From Flammeovirga aprica JL-4 (lineage in GTDB: Bacteria > Bacteroidota > Bacteroidia > Cytophagales > Flammeovirgaceae): DNA of 42,153 nt. A program made the translations under genes and the position numbers. The notes beneath the pieces are model-generated. The model saw nothing but the letters and a program-made list of their open reading frames with translations, ran no database searches and was not told the origin of the DNA. Shown in pieces: positions 25,902 to 32,083 of this stretch. Every line of letters begins with the position of its first letter. The first letter of the stretch is position 1. The stretch lies in the NCBI RefSeq assembly GCF_012844305.1, contig NZ_JABANE010000076.1:1-42153 (forward strand), given 5' to 3'.

Positions 25902-26411
25902 CTATGAATTTTCTTTCAAATTCGTATAAAATCCTCGCATTTTGATGAGTTCTTCAAAAGAATTACAATGACGGAACAAATGATGCTTTTCATCTACATG
26001 TTTTTCCTTTAGTTCTTCAAAAGAAGTAAAGACCATATTATCAATCGTTTGTTTGTCTTCTGCCATTTCAGGGTCAATTCCCGTCACCAATTCACCTTTC
26101 ACTCTTTTCACCCTAAAAAAAAGTTCGATACCATGTAATGGAAGATCAAAAAACTCATGAGTAAACATAAATTCATCAATTTCAACCTCAAGACCTGTTT
26201 CTTCCAGGAACTCCCTTTTCAAAGCTCCTTCCACAGATTCTCCATATTCTAAACCACCGCCAGGAGGAGCCCAGAAAATACCTCTTTTACCAATACCATG
26301 ATGTACAGCCATCAATATTTTATCATTTTCTACCAATACACCACAGACTCTCACTCTTAGTCGGTGTCCGAATGTTTTTTCTATATCTTCTTTGGATGCT
26401 TTATTGCTCAT
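25902..26411 (-). CDS. NUDIX hydrolase
   Basis: A 169-residue NUDIX-fold pyrophosphohydrolase. The full Nudix box G-x5-E-x7-REUxEExGU is present (GGGLEYGESVEGALKREFLEETGL), preceded by RVRVCGVLVENDKILMAVHHG and GIFWAPPGG. Such enzymes hydrolyse nucleoside diphosphates linked to another moiety, for example ADP-ribose, NADH or oxidised nucleotides; the substrate is not evident. It is the first gene of the minus-strand run that continues with pyrR and pyrB, 58 bp upstream of pyrR. Co-transcription is plausible but a shared pathway is not clear. Confidence 0.9.
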   Translation of the reverse strand: MSNKASKEDIEKTFGHRLRVRVCGVLVENDKILMAVHHGIGKRGIFWAPPGGGLEYGESVEGALKREFLEETGLEVEIDEFMFTHEFFDLPLHGIELFFRVKRVKGELVTGIDPEMAEDKQTIDNMVFTSFEELKEKHVDEKHHLFRHCNSFEELIKMRGFYTNLKENS

Positions 26412-26500
26412 AGCTCTTCATTATAAAAAGATGTACTAGGATTTAATTTGACCTAGACATATTAATTTTTTAAACTCAAATATACTATCTGAAAATCGTC

Positions 26501-26547
26501 TAAATACTAAGCCAAAAATAATTGATAACTAATTTTCTTATTACTTA
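26501..26547. repeat. Imperfect palindromic intergenic repeat, copy 2
   Basis: Related to the element at 6505-6550 through the exact 16-mer TAAGCCAAAAATAATT (26508-26523) and a TCTTATTACTTA right end. The palindrome is more decayed than in copy 1. It lies upstream of the outer-membrane-like gene at 26606. Confidence 0.6.
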
Positions 26548-26605
26548 TGTCTAATTACAATTCTTATTTGTCTTAATGCAAAGCAAATTATAAAAACTAA
26601 TATTT

Positions 26606-27235
26606 ATGAAAAATCTCTTTTTAACGCTAGCTTTTACTCTAACATCTCTTGCTTCTTTCGGACAGTTTTTAAAAGATGATGCATTGTACATCAGTCCTTC
26701 AATTGGAGGAGGTGACTATTTCTACTTTGGTGTAAGCCTTGATTATATAATTAATGAAAAGTATTCCATTGGTATCTCCGGGTTATCTGGAATGAGAAAT
26801 GCTAAATCCACTCCAGAGGACTATGACATGGGAGTCATAAACGGCATCTTTACTTTTGGAACGAACAGACCCATGGATTATACTAATATATTTCAATTTC
26901 TTGTCGGTAGAACATTCATATTGAGTAAAGATAAAGATGTAAGGGCGAATCTAATGTTAGGTTTATCAATTAGTGAGAAGCAATCTCCATCCAATTGGGT
27001 TTGGGTAAATCAGGGAGCATTTCTTGAAAATTATCTTTATGAACAAGAGAGTTATTGGAGTGCAGGTTTGATTTTAAAACCTAAGTTAGAAATACCTTTT
27101 TCAAGGTTTTTCGGCATTTCCTTTTCTCCATTTTTAGTACTAAGTCAAGAAGTTAATTATGGATGTACATTAGATTTTAATTTAGGTAAGGTGAGAAATA
27201 GAAACTCAAAAAATATGGTGCAAAAAACAAAATAA
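26606..27235 (+). CDS. Exported outer-membrane beta-barrel-like protein, unrecognised
   Basis: A 209-residue protein. A signal peptide ends near residue 19 (LASFGQ). The mature part alternates hydrophobic and aromatic strands with glycines and turns: YISPSIGGGDYFYFGVSLDYI, YSIGISGLSG, NIFQFLVGRTFILS, RANLMLGLSIS, YWSAGLILKPKLEIPF, FFGISFSPFLVLSQEVNYGCTLDFNLG. This is the pattern of a small outer-membrane beta-barrel of eight or so strands. The C-terminal strand is followed by a short polar tail rather than a terminal aromatic residue, which is atypical for BAM substrates. No functional family is recognised. It is a single gene directly upstream of the heme cluster's regulatory region. Confidence 0.7.
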   Translation: MKNLFLTLAFTLTSLASFGQFLKDDALYISPSIGGGDYFYFGVSLDYIINEKYSIGISGLSGMRNAKSTPEDYDMGVINGIFTFGTNRPMDYTNIFQFLVGRTFILSKDKDVRANLMLGLSISEKQSPSNWVWVNQGAFLENYLYEQESYWSAGLILKPKLEIPFSRFFGISFSPFLVLSQEVNYGCTLDFNLGKVRNRNSKNMVQKTK

Positions 27236-27310
27236 TAAAAACTGTAGTTTTTTAAGTAATAGGTAAGTAAATAAAAATAAAGGATTATTTGTAAGTATAA
27301 AACAAAGTGT

Positions 27311-27322
27311 ATATACGTATTT
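27311..27322. promoter_or_regulatory. Candidate operator ATATACGTATTT, repeated inverted at 30324-30335
   Basis: This 12-mer, with the palindromic core ATACGTAT, lies about 200 bp upstream of hemA. Its exact reverse complement is found at 30324-30335 in the leader of the cluster's membrane protein gene. This could be a shared regulator site. The element is AT-rich, so chance is not excluded. Confidence 0.35.
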
Positions 27323-27337
27323 AATGGCCAGTTTAAC

Positions 27338-27347
27338 TACATTTGTA
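27338..27347 (+). promoter_or_regulatory. Upstream candidate -7 element (TACATTTGTA) before hemA
   Basis: TACATTTG fits TAnnTTTG exactly. The 11-mer CTACATTTGTA (27337-27347) recurs at 27462-27472, at the second promoter candidate. The 16-bp palindrome begins at once downstream, so a bound regulator would cover the start of transcription. Confidence 0.45.
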
Positions 27348-27363
27348 TAAGTATATATACTTA
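27348..27363. promoter_or_regulatory. Perfect 16-bp palindrome, candidate operator of the heme cluster
   Basis: TAAGTATATATACTTA is a perfect palindrome. It sits between the two TACATTTG elements and 165 bp upstream of the hemA ATG. Size and symmetry suit a dimeric helix-turn-helix regulator, but no matching regulator gene is in the window. Confidence 0.5.
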
Positions 27364-27442
27364 AAGTGTTACGTAATATTTCCTGCTGAAAAACAGTTTT
27401 TTACCCCTTAAAAAACTAGATTAACAATGAAATATGACATAG

Positions 27443-27470
27443 TTTGCCTTTTTTAATCCCTCTACATTTG
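27443..27470 (+). promoter_or_regulatory. Candidate Bacteroidota promoter of hemA and the heme cluster
   Basis: TTTG (27443-27446) and TACATTTG (27463-27470) match the -33 and -7 consensus, with a 16-bp spacer, one or more bases shorter than usual. The -7 element ends 58 bp before the hemA ATG. Confidence 0.6.
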
Positions 27471-27528
27471 TAATACATAGCAAGCTAACGCACACTATGA
27501 AAACAACTCTCATAACACTCGAATTAAC

Positions 27529-28791
27529 ATGACAAATGATTTAAAGCTATTTTCCATATCGCATCATAAAGCTACTGTGTTGGTACGTGAAAAATTTTCT
27601 TTAAATAATTTAGAGGTAAAGCATTTCTTACAAAAATTAAAAGAGGTGCTATCAATAGAGGAAGCCATTGTGTTGTCAACTTGTAACAGAGTTGAAGTAT
27701 ATTATGTCTCTAAATTATCGCAAACTACAGATATTCTAAAGTTACTCTGTGCTTTAAAATGTCTTATTCCTTCGGATCAATACACTCAATATATTGACGA
27801 TAAAGAAGGTGATGATGCTGTAGAGTATTTATTTTCTACTGGGATAGGTGTGAATTCACTATTACTCGGCGATTTGCAAATATACGGACAACTGAAGAAT
27901 GCCTATCAATCTGCAACAGATGAAAATATGTGTCAGGCTTTTTTACATCGTTTGATGCACACCTTCTTTCATTTCCATAAAAGAATTTCAAATGAAACAT
28001 CCTTTAAGAAAGGAATAAGTTCGAATGGATACGCTGCAGTGAAGGTAACGGATGAGTTTTGTACGCATCAGCCTGAAGCTAAAGTATTGATTATAGGGTT
28101 AGGAGAGATGGGAAAAGATGTTTGTCAATATCTTCAGAAAAAAGAAATCAAGAACGTTTCAATTACAAATAGATCTGTTGAAAGGTCTCTTCAAATCAAT
28201 AAAACATTTGGTTTCGAAGTAATAGACTACAAACAGCATATAGATAAACTATCAGAATTTGATGTTGTAATAACATCAGCTCATCACGAGAAAATAGTTT
28301 ATGAGCCAACAACATCAAAAGCGAAATCACCTCAGTTAATCATTGATTTGTGTTCTCCAAGAACAGTTTCTCCAGCATTTAATAAGGTAGGTACTAAAGT
28401 ATTGAATATTGATGATCTGGGGTTGCAACTGGATGAAACGATAAAATTGCGTAAGGCCGCATTACCTGATGTCAACGTAATTTTTCAGGAGGAACTGATC
28501 AAATTCAACGGGTGGCTCAAAGAAACTTATTTCACACCTACTGTATTACTTTTAAAAAATGCATTAGAAGAGGTAAGGAGAGATTCGTTAGCTACTTTTA
28601 AAAAAGAATTTAATTCGTCTGAATTGGAGGCCATAGAAAGGGTTTCGAATAGGATGATTCAAAAGATTGTACAACTCCCAACACTACAACTCAAAGAAGC
28701 TTGTAAGCAAGGTAATGTTGCTACTTTAAATGAGGCACTCAAAGCACTTTTTATGCTTGAAGAGCCTAGTATTCACACTTCAAAAATTTAA
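27529..28791 (+). CDS. hemA: Glutamyl-tRNA reductase, first gene of the heme/redox cluster
   Basis: A 420-residue GluTR, which reduces Glu-tRNA to glutamate-1-semialdehyde at the start of C5 heme synthesis. The N-terminal catalytic domain has SHHKATVLVREKF and the nucleophile Cys52 in LSTCNRVEVYY; the NADPH domain has VLIIGLGEMGKDV; a helical dimerisation domain ends it. The His normally found before LF in the HLFRVASGLDS motif is Tyr100 here (EYLFSTGIGVNSLLLGDLQIYGQ), and the segment is divergent. It lies 6 bp upstream of a globin gene and not beside other hem genes, so it may be a dedicated isozyme that boosts heme supply for this cluster. Whether another hemA exists cannot be seen. Confidence 0.88.
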   Translation: MTNDLKLFSISHHKATVLVREKFSLNNLEVKHFLQKLKEVLSIEEAIVLSTCNRVEVYYVSKLSQTTDILKLLCALKCLIPSDQYTQYIDDKEGDDAVEYLFSTGIGVNSLLLGDLQIYGQLKNAYQSATDENMCQAFLHRLMHTFFHFHKRISNETSFKKGISSNGYAAVKVTDEFCTHQPEAKVLIIGLGEMGKDVCQYLQKKEIKNVSITNRSVERSLQINKTFGFEVIDYKQHIDKLSEFDVVITSAHHEKIVYEPTTSKAKSPQLIIDLCSPRTVSPAFNKVGTKVLNIDDLGLQLDETIKLRKAALPDVNVIFQEELIKFNGWLKETYFTPTVLLLKNALEEVRRDSLATFKKEFNSSELEAIERVSNRMIQKIVQLPTLQLKEACKQGNVATLNEALKALFMLEEPSIHTSKI

Positions 28792-28797
28792 TTTACT

Positions 28798-29277
28798 ATG
28801 GGTTTTTTTAAATCACTTTTCGGCAAGAAAACAAAAAAAGAAGAAGGACCAGTTTCCGCAAAACAAATTGAGTTAGTGCAAAGTACATTTGCAATGGTCG
28901 CTCCAATCGCAGACAAAGCCGCGGAAATCTTTTATGCAAAACTTTTTGAGCTGGACCCTTCGCTTAAATCTATGTTTACATCAGACATGGCAGAACAGGG
29001 TAAAAAGTTGATGTCAATGTTGGCGGCCGCTGTAAATGGCTTGAACAACTTGGAAGCTTTAGTGCCTGTAGTACAGGATTTAGGTAAAAGACACGTAGGT
29101 TATAATGTAGAGGATTCTCATTATGATACTGTGGCTGCCGCTTTATTATACACTTTGGAGACAGGTCTTGGTGACAACTGGAATGAGGAAGTGAAAGAGG
29201 CTTGGACCACTGTATATGTAGTGTTAGCTACTACAATGAAAGATGCTGCAGCTACTGTTGAAACAGTAGAAGAATAG
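28798..29277 (+). CDS. Single-domain globin with amphipathic N-terminal extension
   Basis: A 159-residue heme protein of the flavohemoglobin/neuroglobin-like globin class without a reductase domain. The proximal heme ligand is His99 in LGKRHVGYNV. The distal pocket reads Tyr46 (B10, in IFYAKLF), Phe60 (CD1) and Gln67 (E7, in EQGKKLM). The TyrB10/GlnE7 pair is typical of globins that bind O2 tightly or dioxygenate NO. Residues 1-14 (MGFFKSLFGKKTKK) form an amphipathic, basic extension that could hold the protein at the inner membrane. It follows hemA by 6 bp. Its reductase may be the FAD/Fe-S protein encoded at 30887. Confidence 0.9.
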   Translation: MGFFKSLFGKKTKKEEGPVSAKQIELVQSTFAMVAPIADKAAEIFYAKLFELDPSLKSMFTSDMAEQGKKLMSMLAAAVNGLNNLEALVPVVQDLGKRHVGYNVEDSHYDTVAAALLYTLETGLGDNWNEEVKEAWTTVYVVLATTMKDAAATVETVEE

Positions 29278-29323
29278 TCTTTCTTAAAATTGAAAATCTC
29301 TTTTCTTGAGTAATATAGTTCCA

Positions 29324-29359
29324 TAGCAGAGGGGTTCATTCGCCATGGCTCCTTTGCTA
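29324..29359 (+). promoter_or_regulatory. Stem-loop in the leader of the DUF3365 gene
   Basis: TAGCAGAGGGG (29324-29334) pairs with CTCCTTTGCTA (29349-29359) through 11 positions including two G-U pairs. It lies 19 bp upstream of the conserved CTCCC box, to whose CCC its GGGG could alternatively pair. Confidence 0.4.
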
Positions 29360-29378
29360 CTATTACTTCCTACAACAA

Positions 29379-29397
29379 CTCCCAAAAAAACTTTAAA
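29379..29397 (+). promoter_or_regulatory. 19-bp leader box, copy 1
   Basis: CTCCCAAAAAAACTTTAAA is identical to 32051-32069. This copy ends 29 bp before the DUF3365 ATG. Both copies precede c-type heme protein genes of the same cluster, which suggests a shared transcriptional or post-transcriptional signal. Confidence 0.6.
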
Positions 29398-29426
29398 CAA
29401 ACATTTAAACACTAAAAAATAGATTC

Positions 29427-30254
29427 ATGAAAACTTTCTTCAAATTTAATAAGCTACAAAGTTATATTCTACTATCATTAACCACTGTAGGATTTTATAA
29501 TTGCCAGCCATTGCCAGAGGATTCTACCGCTGAGGTATCCAATAAAAAATATTCTATTGAAGAAGCATTTACAATTGTATCAAAGGAAAACGATGTTGCA
29601 AGAACACTTTATACAAAAGCAATTGTTGGTGCAGGTAAGAAAAAAGGATTGAAATTCGATGAGGATTGGGAAAAAGATCACATTGAAGCAGGTCCACTTC
29701 CAGCATTATTTTTAAGAGGAATTGCAGGTGATATCCGTAAGAAAGGTGAGGTGCCTTTAGGATTATTCTTAGGTTCAGACTTCCCGATTAGAAAATCAAA
29801 TAAGTTCAAAGGTAAGCAAGCAGAGTTATTTGCTGAAATGAGAAAGGACGAAAAACCAAAGTTCTTCTACGATGCGGAAAATAAATTATATACAGCAATG
29901 TTCCCTGATTTTGCTTCTGCTGGTGCATGTGTAAGCTGTCACAACCAACACCCTGAAACTACTAAATCAGATTGGGTATTGGGTGATATTCAAGGTGCTA
30001 CAACATGGACGTATCCTGAAGATTCAGTAAGTTTTGAAGAATTAGAAGGTATTATTATGGCTTACAGAAACGGAGCTGCTAATACATTCCAAAAATATAT
30101 TGACAAAACTAAAACATTCAAAGAAAGCGATATTCCTGTAGTAGGAGAAGAGTGGCCATCAGGTGGTTATCAATTGCCTAGTCCAAATATCTTCTTAGAC
30201 AGTGTAGGATTATTGACTTCTGAAGAAACATTAAACGGTATTCTGAAATTGTAA
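29427..30254 (+). CDS. Exported c-type heme protein, DUF3365/Tll0287-like domain
   Basis: A 275-residue exported protein. The N-terminal hydrophobic segment ends at Cys26 (GFYNCQ), an atypical but possible lipobox. Most of the rest is one domain of the DUF3365/Tll0287-like class: KALYTKAIVGAGKKKGL-type helix, LFLGSDFPIRKSNKFKGKQAE, then a single heme motif CVSCH (Cys168, Cys171, His172) in ASAGACVSCHNQHPE. Such domains bind one covalent heme and act as redox or gas sensors or electron carriers on the periplasmic side. A C-terminal region of about 75 residues follows (EEWPSGGYQLPSPNIF). It could accept electrons from the membrane cytochrome encoded next. Confidence 0.85.
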   Translation: MKTFFKFNKLQSYILLSLTTVGFYNCQPLPEDSTAEVSNKKYSIEEAFTIVSKENDVARTLYTKAIVGAGKKKGLKFDEDWEKDHIEAGPLPALFLRGIAGDIRKKGEVPLGLFLGSDFPIRKSNKFKGKQAELFAEMRKDEKPKFFYDAENKLYTAMFPDFASAGACVSCHNQHPETTKSDWVLGDIQGATTWTYPEDSVSFEELEGIIMAYRNGAANTFQKYIDKTKTFKESDIPVVGEEWPSGGYQLPSPNIFLDSVGLLTSEETLNGILKL

Positions 30255-30292
30255 TCTGTTAAGTCCAAGTACTTAATTACCTGTTGTTGTGC

Positions 30293-30371
30293 GACTCCCC
30301 TCTAGGTTTCATATTTTTTTTACAAATACGTATATCTATTCTAATCTACTTTTCATCTTTTGAGGGGAGTC
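30293..30371 (+). promoter_or_regulatory. Perfect 10-bp inverted repeat in the leader of the five-helix protein gene
   Basis: GACTCCCCTC (30293-30302) is the exact reverse complement of GAGGGGAGTC (30362-30371), with a 59-bp AT-rich loop that contains the inverted copy of the 27311 12-mer. The left arm carries the CTCCC motif found in the other leaders of the cluster. It ends 20 bp before the ATG at 30392. Confidence 0.5.
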
Positions 30372-30391
30372 TACATTTAAATATTTTGGTT

Positions 30392-30868
30392 ATGCATAAA
30401 TTAAAATTTATATATATAGGCTCTTTTCTGTTTGCTTTATTTGTAATTCAAGATGTATTTGAATTGAGATGGGAAGCTTTATATGAGTTGCAGGAGGAGC
30501 AAATGTACAGAAGGTGGTCCGGACTGGGGGTTTTGCTTGTCATCCTCTTTCAGTGGACTTTAAGTTTGGTAAGGAGTGTACCAAGGTGGGAAGATAAATC
30601 TATTGTATTTCATAAAATACATAACTGGCTTGGAGCATTTACACCATTGATTTTTTATGTACATTCCATGGAATTAGGCTTTGCCTATCTACTAGTGTTG
30701 AGTATTACGTTCTTTAGTAATTTCATAATGGGAATGTTCAATTTTGATGTTATTAGAAGCAAATCACAGCTCTTTTTTCAAGGTTGGATGATTGTACATG
30801 TCTCTTTGTCGGTGTTTATCACTTCTCTTACTTTCTATCATATTTGGGTCGTTTTCTTTTACGAATAA
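30392..30868 (+). CDS. Minimal five-helix di-heme b membrane protein, ferric reductase/NOX-like
   Basis: This gives 158 residues from the ATG at 30392; the longer frame from a TTG at 30284 runs through an inverted repeat and is unlikely. There are five predicted helices, at about 6-22, 44-62, 74-92, 96-118 and 131-155. Helix 3 has His77 and His91 (HNWLGAFTPLIFYVH) and helix 5 has His136 and His150 (HVSLSVFITSLTFYH). Both pairs are H-x13-H and they lie in helices 3 and 5, exactly the arrangement that holds two stacked b hemes in NADPH oxidases and ferric reductases. The usual cytoplasmic FAD/NAD domain is missing, but a matching reductase gene begins 18 bp downstream. It probably carries electrons from the cytoplasm to the periplasm. 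Assignment by name is inference. Confidence 0.75.
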   Translation: MHKLKFIYIGSFLFALFVIQDVFELRWEALYELQEEQMYRRWSGLGVLLVILFQWTLSLVRSVPRWEDKSIVFHKIHNWLGAFTPLIFYVHSMELGFAYLLVLSITFFSNFIMGMFNFDVIRSKSQLFFQGWMIVHVSLSVFITSLTFYHIWVVFFYE

Positions 30869-30886
30869 TCCTTTAAATCAACTCCC

Positions 30887-31945
30887 ATGGAAAAAATTAA
30901 AACGCTAAAAGTTGTTGATGTCATCAAAGAAACAAGTGATGCCATCAGTATACATTTCAAACAGCCTTTTTTCAAAAAAATAAAATATACTCCAGGACAA
31001 TTTCTGACACTATTGGTCAACATTGATGGTAAAGTGATCAGACGTTGTTATTCTCTAAATAGTGCACCTAAAGTGGATCAAACGATTAGTGTGACAGTGA
31101 AGAGAATTAAAGATGGTAAAGTGTCCAATTTCCTTTTTGATACTGTAAAAAAAGGAGATAAAATAAAGGTACTTTACCCAATGGGTGAATTCACAATGGA
31201 ACCCGACCCTAATGCAAAGAGACATATTGTATTATTTGGTGCAGGTAGTGGAATTACACCTTTGTTTTCTATTTTAAAATCAACTTTATATAAAGAGCCT
31301 AAAAGTATTGTTTCCTTATTTTATGGGAATAGAGATATTGAATCGATCATATTCAATGAACTTTTGGCTAATCTGAAAAGCGAATTCTCAGAACGTTTAA
31401 ATCTGATTCATATTCTTGAAAAACCAGGTGATTTCAGTGATTGTTACAAAGGAAGAGTAGAGAGGACACAAGTGCCCGTTTACTTAGAGAAAGTGCCTAA
31501 ATGGGCGGTGGAAGAAACTGAATATTACATTTGTGGTCCTTCAGGAATGATGAATGAGGCGGAAGAAGGTTTGAAGTTATGTAATGTTCCAGAACAGTTT
31601 ATTCATATCGAACGTTTTTCAGCACCGCCTCCAACAGCTCAAGAAATGCAAACCCAAGGTGCCTTCTTGGAAAATAGAGAAATTGAAATCAAGCATAAAG
31701 GTGCTTCTCATCAATTTACAGTTCTAGCAAAAAGTAATATTCTAGAAGCAGCATTGGATGAAAAATTAAAACTTCCATATGTCTGTATGGATGGCATATG
31801 CGGCAGCTGTAAAGCGAAGGTGACTTCAGGTGAAGTGTATATGCGAAAAGGACATGTTCTTACACCTAAGGAGGTAGATGAAGGTTATATACTGCCTTGT
31901 ATTTGTAATCCAGTTACCAATAATGTGGTGATTGAATATGCATAA
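30887..31945 (+). CDS. FAD/NAD(P)H/[2Fe-2S] reductase (PaaE/Hcr-like)
   Basis: A 352-residue cytosolic electron-transfer flavoprotein. The FAD site is RRCYSLNSAP (Arg52-Ser56), the NAD(P) site is GAGSGITPLFSIL (about 118-130) with YYICGPSGMM (214-222), and a C-terminal plant-type ferredoxin domain holds Cys300, Cys305, Cys308 and Cys338 (C-x4-C-x2-C-x29-C). The order FNR-then-ferredoxin is that of PaaE, Hcr and class IA monooxygenase reductases. Beside a heme-b membrane protein and a globin, it is the likely NAD(P)H input of the cluster, reducing the membrane hemes, the globin, or both. CTCCC abuts its ATG. It starts 18 bp after the membrane gene. Confidence 0.93.
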   Translation: MEKIKTLKVVDVIKETSDAISIHFKQPFFKKIKYTPGQFLTLLVNIDGKVIRRCYSLNSAPKVDQTISVTVKRIKDGKVSNFLFDTVKKGDKIKVLYPMGEFTMEPDPNAKRHIVLFGAGSGITPLFSILKSTLYKEPKSIVSLFYGNRDIESIIFNELLANLKSEFSERLNLIHILEKPGDFSDCYKGRVERTQVPVYLEKVPKWAVEETEYYICGPSGMMNEAEEGLKLCNVPEQFIHIERFSAPPPTAQEMQTQGAFLENREIEIKHKGASHQFTVLAKSNILEAALDEKLKLPYVCMDGICGSCKAKVTSGEVYMRKGHVLTPKEVDEGYILPCICNPVTNNVVIEYA

Positions 31946-31974
31946 TTTTCATTTTCAAAATATAAGATCTTATT

Positions 31975-32049
31975 GAATCAATGCTACATGAATGGTTTTC
32001 ACAATGCGTTATGGGAGTTAGCAAAAGTCAACCTTGTAGCATTTGATTC
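31975..32049 (+). promoter_or_regulatory. Long leader stem-loop before the pentaheme cytochrome gene
   Basis: GAATCAATGCTACA (31975-31988) pairs with TGTAGCATTTGATTC (32035-32049), 14 bp with a single bulged base. The loop contains GGGAG (32014-32018), complementary to the CTCCC box that begins at 32051, so two alternative structures are possible. Confidence 0.5.
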
Positions 32050-32050
32050 T

Positions 32051-32069
32051 CTCCCAAAAAAACTTTAAA
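32051..32069 (+). promoter_or_regulatory. 19-bp leader box, copy 2
   Basis: CTCCCAAAAAAACTTTAAA is identical to 29379-29397 and ends 14 bp before the cytochrome ATG at 32084, directly after a long stem-loop. Confidence 0.6.
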
Positions 32070-32083
32070 AAGGCATCAATACA

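Noticed and set aside
30284..30391. 36-residue N-terminal extension of the five-helix membrane protein from a TTG start
   Set aside because: The extension crosses a perfect 10-bp inverted repeat, is compositionally odd, and a good ATG with a helix start lies at 30392.
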